From Bacillus sp. B1-b2 (GTDB taxonomy: Bacteria > Bacillota > Bacilli > Bacillales > Cytobacillaceae), in assembly GCF_009183415.1 (NCBI RefSeq), contig NZ_WEHU01000001.1:186001-250000 (forward strand): a stretch of DNA of 64,000 nt, given 5' to 3'. Below are positions 36,319 to 47,017 of the stretch, one piece after another (within the stretch, counting starts at the first letter, position 1; each line of letters begins with the position of its first letter). The notes under the pieces are model-generated. The model searched no databases. It had not been told where the DNA came from and saw only the letters and a list, made by a program, of their open reading frames with translations. The position numbers and the translations under genes are program-made.

Positions 36319-36864
36319 ATGAAACAAACGATTATACCTGCTTCATCAAATATGAAGGAGTTTGAAGCTTTCTTAGATAGTGATTACGAAGTTGGTGTCT
36401 TCTTAGAAATACATATCTCACAACTGAAAAATATTAGTATACTAGCAAAAAATGCAAAAAAGAAAATGATTTTTCATGTGGATTTGATTCAAGGATTAAA
36501 AAGCGATGAACATGCTACTGAATTTATTTGTCAAGAGATTAAGCCTTATGGACTTATTTCCACGAAAACGTCGGTTATTCAAAAAGCAAAACAAAAGGGA
36601 GTCATAGCCATTCAAAGAGTTTTCTTACTTGATAGTCATGCAATTGAAAAAAGTATTAAGCTTGTTAACCGAACACAACCTGATTATATAGAAGTTCTTC
36701 CTGGTACCATGCCATGGATGATTAGCGAAATAAAAGAAAAGCTGCAAGTGCCTATTTTAGCTGGCGGGTTAATCCGTAGTATGGAAGATGTGGAAAATGC
36801 TATTCAAGCGGGAGCGGTAAGTATTACAACATCTAAAAAAACTTTATGGCAAAAAGGAAAGTAA
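36319..36864 (+). CDS. glpP: Glycerol uptake operon antiterminator GlpP
   Basis: 181 residues from the ATG at 36319 (CGGGGG eight bases upstream; the ATG at 36313 is too close). GlpP signature segments: HVDLIQGLKSDE, the GLISTKTSVIQKAK segment and AGGLIRSMEDVENAI. With glycerol-3-phosphate bound it binds the leaders of glpFK and glpD mRNA and prevents termination. Both target leaders are present downstream, each with a strong terminator. Confidence 0.95.
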   Translation: MKQTIIPASSNMKEFEAFLDSDYEVGVFLEIHISQLKNISILAKNAKKKMIFHVDLIQGLKSDEHATEFICQEIKPYGLISTKTSVIQKAKQKGVIAIQRVFLLDSHAIEKSIKLVNRTQPDYIEVLPGTMPWMISEIKEKLQVPILAGGLIRSMEDVENAIQAGAVSITTSKKTLWQKGK

Positions 36865-36894
36865 TATAAATATAGTGAAAATACGAAAAAAGAA

Positions 36895-36923
36895 TTGACA
36901 ATGTTGCGGTAAGCGTTTACACT
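36895..36923 (+). promoter_or_regulatory. glpFK promoter with overlapping CcpA (cre) site
   Basis: TTGACA (36895-36900), 17-base spacer, TACACT (36918-36923). GGTAAGCGTTTACA (36908-36921) matches the cre consensus TGWAANCGNTNWCA at all but the first base and covers the spacer and -10, which predicts glucose repression through CcpA. Confidence 0.85.
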
Positions 36924-36955
36924 AACGTTACAAGTTAATTAAACGTGTCGAAGAT

Positions 36956-37020
36956 AAGGAGATGCACACAGTGATCACATATTTGTAATGTGATGAATGC
37001 TGTTGTGCTCTCCTTTTTTA
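36956..37020 (+). terminator. GlpP-controlled leader terminator of glpFK
   Basis: Stem AAGGAGA.GCACACAG / CTGTTGTGC.TCTCCTT enclosing GATCACAT/ATGTGATG, then seven Ts. It lies between the promoter and glpF and is the expected target of GlpP antitermination. Confidence 0.85.
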
Positions 37021-37057
37021 TGCGTTTTTTTAACTAATTGACAAAGGGGGAAGTTGC

Positions 37058-37876
37058 ATGTCAGCATTTATGGGTGAATTAATTGGAACGATGATTTTGA
37101 TTATCTTTGGGGCTGGAGTTGTTGCAGGAGGAAATTTAAAGAAAGCATTCTCTAATGGAGGCGGATGGATCGTCGTAACATTGGCTTGGGGATTAGCTGT
37201 AACAATGGGTGTGTTTGCAGTAGGAAGCTTTAGTGGTGCTCACTTAAATCCTGCAGTTACTATTGCTTTTGCTATAACAGGGGACTTTGCTTGGAATCAA
37301 GTAACAGAATATATATTAGCACAAATGATTGGGGCAATTTTAGGCGCTTGCATCGTATACTTACATTACTTACCACATTGGGGAGCAACAAATGATCCAG
37401 GTGCAAAATTAGGTGTATTTGCCACTGGGCCAGCTATTCCACATACATTCGGAAATATACTTAGTGAATTAATTGGTACATTCATGCTAGTTCTTGGTTT
37501 AATGTTTATTGGAGCAAATAACTTTACAGATGGGTTAAATCCATTAGCAGTTGGTTTGTTAATTGTTGTTATTGGGATGTCTCTAGGGGGAACAACTGGA
37601 TATGCTATCAATCCAGCCCGTGATTTAGGGCCGAGAATTGCTCATTTTCTCTTACCTATTGCAGGTAAAGGCAACTCAAATTGGAGTTATGCATGGATTC
37701 CAGTTCTTGGTCCAATAATGGGAGGTTCACTTGCAGCTATTTTTTACACATACTTCTTTAAAGATACCATGTTATCAGGAACTTGGATAATCTTACTTGC
37801 AAATGCTATTATTCTATTATTATCATTTGTTATGACTAAAAATCAAAGTAAGGCAGTAAGAAGAAGAGCTGCTTAA
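37058..37876 (+). CDS. glpF: Glycerol uptake facilitator
   Basis: 272 residues, six membrane helices plus two half-helices. The two aquaporin boxes are HLNPAVT (about residue 67) and INPARDLGPR (about 187), with Asp after the second NPA-R as in aquaglyceroporins. Lets glycerol diffuse into the cell for GlpK. First gene of glpFK; AAAGGGGG ribosome site. Confidence 0.96.
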   Translation: MSAFMGELIGTMILIIFGAGVVAGGNLKKAFSNGGGWIVVTLAWGLAVTMGVFAVGSFSGAHLNPAVTIAFAITGDFAWNQVTEYILAQMIGAILGACIVYLHYLPHWGATNDPGAKLGVFATGPAIPHTFGNILSELIGTFMLVLGLMFIGANNFTDGLNPLAVGLLIVVIGMSLGGTTGYAINPARDLGPRIAHFLLPIAGKGNSNWSYAWIPVLGPIMGGSLAAIFYTYFFKDTMLSGTWIILLANAIILLLSFVMTKNQSKAVRRRAA

Positions 37877-37949
37877 TCTATTCTTCCTGGACTATCCTGC
37901 GAAGGTAATCATTGTTTTTAAAAAGATTATTTATAAGAATAAACTATAA

Positions 37950-39464
<1,515 letters not shown>

Positions 39465-39500
39465 TAATCTTAAATACTACCAAAATATTAAAAATGATGG

Positions 39501-39598
39501 TATAATAAAAACAAGTTAATATTTATCGTCTGGAGAATTGGAGAGACCACAAGGCATTGTCAACATACTTGATAATGTAACTTTGTGGTCTCTTTTTC
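39501..39598 (+). promoter_or_regulatory. glpD promoter and GlpP-controlled terminator
   Basis: TATAAT at 39501-39506, then a leader hairpin GAGAGACCACAAG (39541-39553) / CTTTGTGGTCTCTTTTT (39581-39597). Same plan as the glpFK leader; glpD expression should need GlpP with glycerol-3-phosphate. Confidence 0.82.
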
Positions 39599-39628
39599 GT
39601 TGTTTTTAACAAATAGGAGGGAAATAAC

Positions 39629-41284
39629 ATGCAAAAAAAGCCAAATACAAGAGAACTAACAGAAAGAGCTATTAAAGAAAAGGTATATGATGTTTTAGTT
39701 ATTGGTGGAGGAATAACTGGTGCAGGAATAGCGCTAGATGCAGCAACTCGTGGAATGAATGTAGCACTAGTAGAAATGCAGGATTATTCAGCAGGTACTT
39801 CTAGTAGATCAACAAAATTAGTTCATGGTGGATTGCGATATCTGAAACAGTTGGAAGTGAAAATGGTCGCAGAAGTAGGAAAAGAAAGAGCGGTTGTTTA
39901 TGAAAATGGGCCACATGTAACAACACCTGAATGGATGTTATTGCCTTTCCATACTGGAGGGACATTTGGTAAATTCACGACAAGTATAGGACTTCGAGTG
40001 TACGACTTTCTTGCAGGTGTAAAGAAATCAGAACGAAGAACCATGTTTTCAGTAGTAGAAACATTAAAAAAAGAACCTTTAGTGAAGAAAGAAGGGTTAA
40101 AGGGAGGCGGGTATTATGTAGAATATCGTACAGATGATAGCCGTCTAACTATTGAAGTAATGAAAAAGGCTGTTGAAAAAGGTGCAGTTGCTTTGAATTA
40201 CACAAAAGTAGAAAAATTTCTTTATGATCAGGCAGGTACTGTAAATGGTGTAATGGTGAAAAATATAGTAACAAATGAATCATATCCAATTTATGCGTCG
40301 TTGATCGTAAATGCAACTGGTCCTTGGGTAGACAATTTAAGAGAGAAGGATGGAAGCAAGAAAGGTAAATCTCTACAATTAACAAAGGGTGTTCACATTG
40401 TTATTGATCAATCAGTTTTTCCGTTAAAGCAAGCAATCTATTTTGATACACCTGATAAAAGGATGGTTTTTGCTATTCCAAGAGATGGGAAAGCTTATGT
40501 AGGAACAACCGATACTTTTTATGGTGATGATCCAGTAAGTCCAACTATGTCAAAAGAAGATCAACAGTATCTATTAAAGGCCATTAGATTTATGTTTCCA
40601 AGTGTAACGGTAACAACAGAAAATATTGAATCAAGTTGGGCAGGAGTGAGACCGTTAATTTTAGAAGACGGAAAGGATCCATCGGAAATCTCTCGTAAAG
40701 ATGAAATTTGGGAATCAGATAGTAAATTAATTACGATTGCTGGGGGGAAATTAACAGGTTATCGAAAAATGGCAGAAACCGTAGTAAATCTAGTGGCAAA
40801 AAGGTTAAGCGAAACAACGGGTAAAACCTTTAAAGAAGCTGCAACCAAGCATTTACCAATATCAGGTGGTGATGTAGGGGGCGAAAAAGGATTTACTAAA
40901 TTTGTGGAGTCTATCGTACCACATGGCATGGAAGTAGGTTTAACGAAAGTGGAAGCAGAAAAGATAGCAAGAATGTACGGAAGTAATGCACCTATTCTTT
41001 TTGAATTATTACAAAATAGTGAAGAATACAATATGGAAGGATTAATTCCCTATTTTTGGGCTAAAATACACTATGCATTAGAATATGAATTCGCATTAAC
41101 TCCAACTGATGTCTTGTTAAGAAGAACTGGTATGCTTCTATTTGACATGAAGACACTTCAAATAGTTAAAGAACAGGTAATTAATTATATGGCCTCTTAT
41201 TATGAGTGGAGTGAAGAAAGAAAGGAAATGTTAACAGCACAACTAGAAGAAGAGATTCAAAAAGCGACAATACCTGTTAATTAA
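39629..41284 (+). CDS. glpD: Aerobic glycerol-3-phosphate dehydrogenase
   Basis: 551 residues. N-terminal FAD-binding [17 protein letters not shown], the [16 protein letters not shown] block and the late [15 protein letters not shown] block are diagnostic of GlpD. Peripheral membrane flavoprotein that oxidises glycerol-3-phosphate to DHAP and reduces menaquinone. Completes the glycerol pathway begun by glpF and glpK. Controlled by GlpP through its leader terminator. Confidence 0.96.
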   Translation: MQKKPNTRELTERAIKEKVYDVLVIGGGITGAGIALDAATRGMNVALVEMQDYSAGTSSRSTKLVHGGLRYLKQLEVKMVAEVGKERAVVYENGPHVTTPEWMLLPFHTGGTFGKFTTSIGLRVYDFLAGVKKSERRTMFSVVETLKKEPLVKKEGLKGGGYYVEYRTDDSRLTIEVMKKAVEKGAVALNYTKVEKFLYDQAGTVNGVMVKNIVTNESYPIYASLIVNATGPWVDNLREKDGSKKGKSLQLTKGVHIVIDQSVFPLKQAIYFDTPDKRMVFAIPRDGKAYVGTTDTFYGDDPVSPTMSKEDQQYLLKAIRFMFPSVTVTTENIESSWAGVRPLILEDGKDPSEISRKDEIWESDSKLITIAGGKLTGYRKMAETVVNLVAKRLSETTGKTFKEAATKHLPISGGDVGGEKGFTKFVESIVPHGMEVGLTKVEAEKIARMYGSNAPILFELLQNSEEYNMEGLIPYFWAKIHYALEYEFALTPTDVLLRRTGMLLFDMKTLQIVKEQVINYMASYYEWSEERKEMLTAQLEEEIQKATIPVN

Positions 41285-41297
41285 TGATATTATTTAC

Positions 41298-41322
41298 TAG
41301 CCGCCCCAAATGTGGGCGGCTG
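41298..41322 (+). terminator. GC-rich hairpin after glpD
   Basis: AGCCGCCC/GGGCGGCT with a short loop, unusually GC-rich for the region; no T run follows, so it may act as a processing or weak termination site. Confidence 0.55.
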
Positions 41323-41329
41323 AAAAATT

Positions 41330-41810
41330 TCCAAATAGTAACAGCCTCTTTTGTTTGACTTGATGTAAGATATAGGATATTATGAGTTGTATGTATTTGA
41401 GGTACACAGAATTTTGTAGAATTTTATGATGAATAGGATATAGTTTAAATCGGAACAATACTATAATAAAATGTATAATATGGCATTCTTATCATTTCAG
41501 CCAGAAATCACACTCCTAATAAATCTTCAAAAAAATCATTCCAACACAGAATATCGCGGATAAAACCTTCCAATTTTAATACCCAGAAATGTATTTCTTT
41601 TTTCTACAGCATTCTCCCTAAATTCAAACTGGCACGGTCTAGGAACCGTAAGGATGAAAGAGAGGTAGGGCTTTCGTTGTTTTAGGTGTTACACCAGAAA
41701 ATAAGTGTATAGTCCTTGAATATAAACCAATATGTATATCGTTAAATAACGATAAAAGTGGCTTTATCACATTATTATATAATGAGATAAAGCCTTTTTC
41801 TATTTACGTT
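41330..41810. other. Spacer with possible transposase remnant and terminator
   Basis: No intact gene. On the plus strand at about 41659-41811 a frame without a start reads KRGRAFVVLGVTPENK then CIVLEYKP, reminiscent of the catalytic-domain strand of mutator-type (IS256-like) transposases, and runs to a stop near 41811. It is short and preceded by stops, so at most a decayed remnant. A hairpin with Ts (41760-41799) lies within it. Confidence 0.3.
41760..41799 (+). terminator. Terminator upstream of folD
   Basis: GGCTTTATC...GATAAAGCC with an inner CATTAT/ATAATG pair, then TTTTT. Isolates the folD unit from upstream transcription. Confidence 0.8.
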
Positions 41811-41869
41811 TAAATAATACTGTTAAATAGATTTATCCCTATGTTATCATTAAGTGGAGTATTACCATA

Positions 41870-41942
41870 CATAGTAACTGACGACATAAATGGATCTAAC
41901 CATATGGGAGCTGTGTATATGTATAGCCGGTCGTCTGGGCGA
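41870..41942 (+). promoter_or_regulatory. ZTP riboswitch (pfl motif) upstream of folD
   Basis: The 5' domain GTAACTGACGACATAAATGG...CCATATGGGAG (41874-41910) and the 3' domain AGCCGGTCGTCTGGGCG (41925-41941) follow the pfl/ZTP consensus, including the GCCG..CUGGGC core that binds ZTP. ZTP signals folate shortage and these riboswitches typically control folD, glyA and purine genes. CTGG at 41935-41938 can pair with CCAG just before the folD ribosome site (41969-41972), so control of translation start is possible; a short AGAAG/CTTCT hairpin also lies between. Confidence 0.85.
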
Positions 41943-41983
41943 AAGAAGATTTCTTCTTTAACATCTTACCAGGGGGTATATAC

Positions 41984-42826
41984 ATGGAAGAAAAATTGAT
42001 TTTAGATGGAAATGTTGTTGCAAAAGCAGTGAAGGATGAATTGAAGGAAAGAATTGTAGGCTTAAAGGAAAATGGAATTACTCCATGCTTAGCCACTATC
42101 CTTGTAGGAGATGATCCATCTTCAGAAACATATGTAAGAATGAAAGGGAATGCTTGTGCGAAGCTAGGAATAGAGTCGAGAAGAATTCACTTAAGTAAGG
42201 AAACAACAACAGAGGAATTGTTAGAAACTATTTCCGCTTTAAATGAAGATCAAGAAGTACATGGAATTTTACTTCAACATCCAGTTCCAAGTCACATTGA
42301 TGAAAGAAAAGCATTTGAAGCAATTGCGATTGATAAGGATGTGGATGGTGTAACTAGCTTTGGATATGGACAAACTGCATTAGGATTTGGAAAATACCCA
42401 TCTTGTACACCAGCTGCTATATTAAAAATAATGGAATACTATGGAATAGAAGCTAGCGGTAAGCATGCTGTTGTGGTTGGCAGAAGTCCTATATTGGGGA
42501 AACCTGTATCAGCATTGCTTTTAAATAAAGACGCTACTGTGACTACTTGTCACTCTAGAACACAGAACTTAGCAGACCATGTAAGACAAGCTGATCTCAT
42601 TATTGCAGCTGTTGGAAAGCCGAATTTCATCCAAGGAGATTGGGTTAAACCAGGCGCTGTCATATTAGATGCTGGATATAACAAAGGTAATATTGGGGAT
42701 GTTGACTATGAGGCTTGTTTGGAAAAAGCATCTGCAATTACACCAGTTCCAGGTGGGGTTGGGCCGGTTACTATTAGTATGTTATTGAAGCATACGGTTG
42801 ATTCTGCTGAGCAACTAAATAAATAG
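41984..42826 (+). CDS. folD: Methylenetetrahydrofolate dehydrogenase/cyclohydrolase
   Basis: 280 residues. FolD blocks: VGDDPSSETYVRMK with the catalytic Tyr-Lys region (YVRMKGNACAKLGI), HGILLQHPVPSHI, DVDGVTSFGYG, the NADP loop VVVGRSPILGKPV and the C-terminal PVPGGVGPVTISML. Interconverts one-carbon states of tetrahydrofolate for purine and formyl-Met synthesis. Regulated by the ZTP riboswitch directly upstream; AGGGGG ribosome site. Confidence 0.97.
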   Translation: MEEKLILDGNVVAKAVKDELKERIVGLKENGITPCLATILVGDDPSSETYVRMKGNACAKLGIESRRIHLSKETTTEELLETISALNEDQEVHGILLQHPVPSHIDERKAFEAIAIDKDVDGVTSFGYGQTALGFGKYPSCTPAAILKIMEYYGIEASGKHAVVVGRSPILGKPVSALLLNKDATVTTCHSRTQNLADHVRQADLIIAAVGKPNFIQGDWVKPGAVILDAGYNKGNIGDVDYEACLEKASAITPVPGGVGPVTISMLLKHTVDSAEQLNK

Positions 42827-42852
42827 TATTTTAGAAACTTTTCATATCTTGA

Positions 42853-43062
42853 TTGACAAATCCATGATTACAGTTTAATATAAGGGTAACGCAATTAAGT
42901 TCGGTATATGTTTAAGGGTTAGAGAGTCGTAGCTGCAAGTCATGTAGTCGATTTATTCCTACAGCTTGTTAGTTACGATTTTTTTAAATTAAGTGATGTA
43001 AATCGCTTTCCTAAAAGTTATATTAGGTGCTTAGTGTGTAACACATTTTTGGAGGTTTTACA
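42853..43062 (+). promoter_or_regulatory. csp promoter and long 5' leader
   Basis: TTGACA (42853-42858), 17-base spacer, TAATAT (42876-42881). The leader of about 175 bases before the ATG is typical of cold-shock mRNAs, whose 5' regions refold on cooling. It contains GTCGTAGCTG.../...CTACAGC-type complementary stretches (42928-42967). Confidence 0.7.
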
Positions 43063-43263
43063 ATGAACACAGGTAAAGTTAAATGGTTTAATGCAGAAAA
43101 AGGTTTTGGTTTCATCGAGTCTTCTGAAGGGCAAGATGTATTCGTTCACTTCTCTGCTATCCAAACAGAAGGTTTCAAAACTTTAGAAGAAGGTCAAGAA
43201 GTAACTTTCGAAATCGTTGAAGGTAACCGTGGACCACAAGCTTCTAACGTTTCTAAAGCTTAA
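43063..43263 (+). CDS. csp: Cold-shock protein (CspA/CspB family)
   Basis: 66 residues, complete five-stranded OB-fold: [16 protein letters not shown] contains RNP1 and [11 protein letters not shown]2. Binds single-stranded RNA/DNA and acts as RNA chaperone at low temperature. Long leader upstream, TTTGGAGG ribosome site, terminator directly after. About 75 percent identical by eye to the second Csp at 45340. Confidence 0.96.
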   Translation: MNTGKVKWFNAEKGFGFIESSEGQDVFVHFSAIQTEGFKTLEEGQEVTFEIVEGNRGPQASNVSKA

Positions 43264-43274
43264 TTTTATTTAGG

Positions 43275-43313
43275 AAAAAGGTGATGCCTTTCTATACGCA
43301 TCACCTTTTTTTT
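43275..43313 (+). terminator. Terminator after first csp
   Basis: AAAAAGGTGATGC/GCATCACCTTTTTTTT stem with T run. Confidence 0.92.
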
Positions 43314-43702
43314 GGTGGGAGGGTTTGTTTTTTAGAATAAACTCTTATCCTTAAGCTAAACATAATCTACTATTTATATTCTTCCTTTTAAAAAACCGTG
43401 TGTAATCCTAATGAAAAGATGGTTTACAGGTTTTCCACTAATTATTATTTACCTTAATGTTTGGATAATGAAAAAAAGTGAAATAAAATGGAGAGTATAT
43501 ATTATAGCAAAACTAACACATACACTCTTGATTGATCTTACAAGAATGGATTATGTATAAACTTATGGACAGAAATTATGTACTCATTAAGTGGTGTTGT
43601 TATTACATTCCATAAAAGAAACACACATTTCATACCATGACATTATTACCTCGTATAAATGGAAGTTCAATCAACAGAGTAAAAAACAAGGAGGAAAAAG
43701 TA
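43314..43702 (+). promoter_or_regulatory. Upstream region and leader of cshA
   Basis: No gene of normal size. A modest promoter TTGATC (43532-43537), 18-base spacer, TATAAA (43556-43561) would give a leader of about 135 bases, similar to cold-shock mRNAs. The earlier part is AT-rich without clear signals. An in-frame TTG-free extension to ATG 43637 exists, but lacks a ribosome site. Confidence 0.45.
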
Positions 43703-45208
43703 TTGACAACTTTTTCAGATTTTAAATTAAGTAATAGTTTAGAGAACGCATTATCTAACATGGGGTTTGAAGAACCAACTCCAATTCAAGCACAAGCAAT
43801 TCCGATTGCCCTTTCTGGTAAGGATATGATCGGACAAGCACAAACAGGTACTGGAAAAACTACTGCGTTTGGTGTTCCTTTATTAGAAAAAATCGAAGTA
43901 GGCAAAGCTATTCAAGGATTAGTGCTTGCTCCAACTAGAGAATTAGCTGTTCAAGTAGCAGAAGAATTAAATCGTATTGGTGCTGTAAAAGGTATTCGTA
44001 CTCTTCCAATTTATGGTGGACAAGATATTAACCGCCAAATTCGCGGATTAAAGAAGAAACCAGAAATTATCGCTGCAACTCCTGGTCGTTTAATCGATCA
44101 TATTGAACGTAAAACAATTCGTTTACAAGATATTAAGATGATCGTTTTAGATGAAGCAGATGAAATGTTAAATATGGGATTCATCGAAGATATCGAAAGA
44201 ATTTTAAGTGAAACTCCAGATTCTCGACAAACTTTACTATTCTCAGCTACAATGCCAAGAAGAATTCAAACATTAGCTGAAAGATTCATGGTAGAACCTG
44301 CTTTAGTAAAAGTAAAAGCGAAAGAAATGACTGTTACAAATATTGAGCAACATTATATGGAAGTTCAAGAACGTCAAAAATTTGATGTATTATGTAGCTT
44401 ACTTGACATTCAATCTCCAGAGCTAGCGATCGTTTTTGGTAGAACAAAAAAACGTGTAGATGAAGTGGTTGAAGGGTTAATTAAGCGTGGATATTCTGCA
44501 GAAGGTATTCATGGTGATATTCCACAAGGTAAACGTGATCAAGTAATTCGTCGCTTTAAAGAACAAACAATAGATATTATGGTAGCAACAGATGTTGCTG
44601 CACGTGGATTAGATATTAGTGGTGTTTCTCACGTTTATAACTTTGACATTCCACAAGATCCTGAAAGCTATGTACACAGAATTGGTCGTACTGGTCGTGC
44701 AGGGAAAAAAGGTCTTGCTATAACATTTGTTTCTCCAAGAGAAGTAGATCACTTACGTATCATTGAAAATGTAACGAAGAAAGCTATGCAGAAAAAAGCG
44801 ATTCCTTCTATAACAGATGTTTTAGCTGGAAACCAACAAGCTACAATAAATAAATTAACAAAAACGATTCAAGACAATGAATACAGTGAGTACAAACGTG
44901 TTGCAGAAAGCTTACTAGAAGAAACAGATTCTGTAACTTTACTTGCAGCTGCATTAAAAATTCTAACAAAAGAACCAGATGCTACACCAGTTAAATTAAC
45001 TGCTGTGGAACCATTACGTAATAGAAAGCCAAAAAAAGATAATCGCTCCGGTGGTGGCAATGGCGGTGGCGGTGCTCGCAGACGTCGCTCAGAAAGAGGC
45101 GGAGAACGCGGATTCGATAGAAGCCGAAATAATTCTGGTGGAGAAAGAAGAACTAGAAACCGCAACGGCAGTGGTAATGGTAATAGTAATAGTAATAGAA
45201 GTAAATAA
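43703..45208 (+). CDS. cshA: DEAD-box RNA helicase CshA
   Basis: 501 residues from the TTG at 43703, which follows AAGGAGG; this start gives the usual N-terminus [10 protein letters not shown]. Motifs in order: Q motif [19 protein letters not shown], Ia [44 protein letters not shown]. The C-terminal tail is Gly/Arg/Asn-rich ([20 protein letters not shown] and GNGNSNSN), as in CshA of Bacillus, for RNA contacts. Unwinds RNA in the degradosome and cold adaptation. Lies between two csp genes. Confidence 0.95.
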   Translation: MTTFSDFKLSNSLENALSNMGFEEPTPIQAQAIPIALSGKDMIGQAQTGTGKTTAFGVPLLEKIEVGKAIQGLVLAPTRELAVQVAEELNRIGAVKGIRTLPIYGGQDINRQIRGLKKKPEIIAATPGRLIDHIERKTIRLQDIKMIVLDEADEMLNMGFIEDIERILSETPDSRQTLLFSATMPRRIQTLAERFMVEPALVKVKAKEMTVTNIEQHYMEVQERQKFDVLCSLLDIQSPELAIVFGRTKKRVDEVVEGLIKRGYSAEGIHGDIPQGKRDQVIRRFKEQTIDIMVATDVAARGLDISGVSHVYNFDIPQDPESYVHRIGRTGRAGKKGLAITFVSPREVDHLRIIENVTKKAMQKKAIPSITDVLAGNQQATINKLTKTIQDNEYSEYKRVAESLLEETDSVTLLAAALKILTKEPDATPVKLTAVEPLRNRKPKKDNRSGGGNGGGGARRRRSERGGERGFDRSRNNSGGERRTRNRNGSGNGNSNSNRSK

Positions 45209-45339
45209 TAAAGTCACATCGATCGCCTAAAAATATCCTTCATTAATTTGTTTAAAAAAATTAAAATTGGGTATATTAAATAAATGAAGGGTATCATTAT
45301 AAGATATTCTTTGTTTATTTAAATCTAGGAGTGAGTAAA

Positions 45340-45540
45340 ATGGCATCAGGTAAAGTAAAATGGTTTAATTCTGAAAAAGGTTTTGGATTTATTGAAGTAG
45401 AAGGTGGAGAAGATGTATTTGTACATTTTTCCGCTATTCAAACAGACGGATTTAAAACTTTAGACGAAGGCCAAGAAGTTAGTTTTGATATTGAAGATGG
45501 CAGTAGAGGACCTCAAGCTGTTAATGTAACAAAACTATAA
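45340..45540 (+). CDS. csp: Second cold-shock protein
   Basis: 66 residues from the ATG at 45340; a GTG nine bases earlier overlaps the TAGGAG ribosome site. RNP1 KGFGFIE and RNP2 VFVHFSAI are intact. A paralogue of the Csp at 43063, with [12 protein letters not shown] and [13 protein letters not shown]. Also preceded by an AT-rich leader and followed by its own terminator. Confidence 0.95.
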   Translation: MASGKVKWFNSEKGFGFIEVEGGEDVFVHFSAIQTDGFKTLDEGQEVSFDIEDGSRGPQAVNVTKL

Positions 45541-45542
45541 AG

Positions 45543-45571
45543 AAAAAGAGTCCTTCAAAGGACTCTTTTTT
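45543..45571 (+). terminator. Terminator after second csp
   Basis: AAAAAGAGTCC/GGACTCTTTTTT, 11-base-pair stem. Confidence 0.92.
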
Positions 45572-45670
45572 ACATACACTCTTAAAAAATAGGGGGAGAA
45601 TAAAGCAGGTTCATTGCTAAAAGTAATTTCATTATATAAAATAGAAAATGATTAGAAAGAGGTGCCCAAC

Positions 45671-46066
45671 ATGAAAGAATTTAAAGTGCAATTTCATGCA
45701 GAAGATGGAATAGATCAAATGACAGTTCAGAAATTAAGTGAAGAGGATTTTAATCGTGTTACTAGCGGTGGGACAAGACAACTTTTTGAACTGGATACAA
45801 ATATCGGTTTCTTTATTTATTTTGATGCAGAAGATGAAGAGGGAAATGAAACTTACTTAGTGCTTCAATATGAAGAGGAAAGTGAAGATCCTTCAGCATG
45901 TTTTAGTTTTCAATTAAAAGACTTCTATCAATTTGTAGCTTTACATTTAAATGATCTTCAGTATGAAGAAAGTGAATCAGAAGAGGAAGAGGATTTTGGT
46001 CCTATTCATTACTTAGCTCATCTTATGCATCATATAGTAGAAGATGGAAAAACGGTTGAAGTATAA
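45671..46066 (+). CDS. Acidic cytosolic protein of unknown function
   Basis: 131 residues from the ATG at 45671 (AGAGG eight bases upstream; the GTG at 45662 is within that site). Strongly acidic, notably EDEEGNETY, the EEESEDPS stretch and ESESEEEEDFG. No membrane helix, signal or known domain recognised. Its neighbour on the other strand (46110) is also small and acidic. A shared hairpin ends both. Confidence 0.6.
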   Translation: MKEFKVQFHAEDGIDQMTVQKLSEEDFNRVTSGGTRQLFELDTNIGFFIYFDAEDEEGNETYLVLQYEEESEDPSACFSFQLKDFYQFVALHLNDLQYEESESEEEEDFGPIHYLAHLMHHIVEDGKTVEV

Positions 46067-46109
46067 AAAAAGTATCTGAGTAGAATAATCTACTTCAGAT
46101 ACTTTTTTT
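46064..46109. terminator. Bidirectional terminator
   Basis: AAAAAAAGTATCTGAGTAGA / TCTACTTCAGATACTTTTTTT with an AATAA loop; serves the convergent genes at 45671 and 46110. Confidence 0.92.
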
Positions 46110-46409
46110 CTATTCTTCTACTTCTTGCTCCATGTAATGCTTGTTGCAAAAAGTATTTAGTTCTAATAATTCTTCGTCCTCTAATCCGAAATCTAAATAC
46201 TTATTATCTAAACTATTATAGAAATGATAATCTAAAATTTTTGATTCTTTTTCATCTATATAAAATAGAACTTTTAGCTGTAGGTTTTCTTCTGCAGCTA
46301 ATTCATCCTCTTCGTCCCATTCTATTGTTAAGAAGAACTCAAAACGATCACCTTGAAGAATTCCTGTAGGATCCTTAATTTGTTCAACTGTATATTCTGT
46401 AATATTCAA
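46110..46409 (-). CDS. DUF6509-like acidic protein
   Basis: 99 residues from the TTG at 46409, eight bases after TTGGAGG; an in-frame TTG within that site is less likely. The pattern NITEYTVEQIKDPTGILQGD, FFLTIEWDEEDEL and KYLDFGLEDEELLEL fits a small Bacillus family that I recall as DUF6509. Function unknown. Confidence 0.6.
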   Translation of the reverse strand: MNITEYTVEQIKDPTGILQGDRFEFFLTIEWDEEDELAAEENLQLKVLFYIDEKESKILDYHFYNSLDNKYLDFGLEDEELLELNTFCNKHYMEQEVEE

Positions 46410-46570
46410 TGCGTAAACCTCCAAGATATCTAAATTATCCTATGTAAATAAAGCGCTACTTCAAAATAATATCATATAGATCTTGGAATAGCTAATTGTT
46501 TTCAAAGACCAGTTTAAATTTAAGAAAAACTATTTGCATCTTATTAGATAATATGGCATAATAGAATTTT

Positions 46571-46722
46571 TTGACATATATTTATTTCTGTGGTAAAATA
46601 ATTTATAGAGTCTGATTTTAGATTTATATCTATGTATGCACTTGTTTAGGGATCTTCAATTTTCTTCTCTTAGATCAAGTGTTTTTCTATTTTTTTCACA
46701 AGCTTATTGGAGGTGCTTCATT
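46571..46722 (+). promoter_or_regulatory. Promoter and leader of YdjO-like gene
   Basis: TTGACA (46571-46576), 17-base spacer, TAAAAT (46594-46599): a strong consensus promoter. The leader is about 115 bases, again cold-shock-mRNA-like. The rest of the 46410-46570 spacer shows nothing else. Confidence 0.75.
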
Positions 46723-46932
46723 TTGGCAATGGGATTTGGTAGAAAGAACAATGAAGAAGTAGTTAAAGAAGTGGTGAAGGTTTGGGATTGTGAGTCGGAT
46801 ACGTGTAACTGCTGGATTCGGGATAATTTCAAAAGTGGTGATAAACCAAAGTGCCCAATATGCGGAAGTGAAATGGTATTAACAACTAGAGAACTACAAG
46901 TTGTTAACAACAACAGTATCTATTCGAAGTAA
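46723..46932 (+). CDS. ydjO: YdjO-like cold-inducible zinc-finger protein
   Basis: 69 residues from the TTG at 46723 (GGAGG nine bases upstream); an ATG six bases later is also in frame. Cys pattern CESDTCNCW, then CPICGSE, with the WIRDNF motif between, as in the YdjO family described as cold-inducible in B. subtilis. The cluster with two csp genes and cshA supports a cold-shock role. Strong promoter and terminator; monocistronic. Confidence 0.82.
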   Translation: MAMGFGRKNNEEVVKEVVKVWDCESDTCNCWIRDNFKSGDKPKCPICGSEMVLTTRELQVVNNNSIYSK

Positions 46933-46958
46933 AGCAGATAGCTTAATAATATTTTAGT

Positions 46959-46998
46959 AAAAAAGAGAAGTCTTCTAAAAGGAAGACTTCTCTTTTTT
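46959..46998 (+). terminator. Terminator after ydjO-like gene
   Basis: AAAAAGAGAAGTCTT/AAGACTTCTCTTTTTT, 15-base-pair stem. Possibly also used by the convergent cidB-like gene. Confidence 0.92.
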
Positions 46999-47017
46999 AC
47001 TACGTCATAGAAAATAC

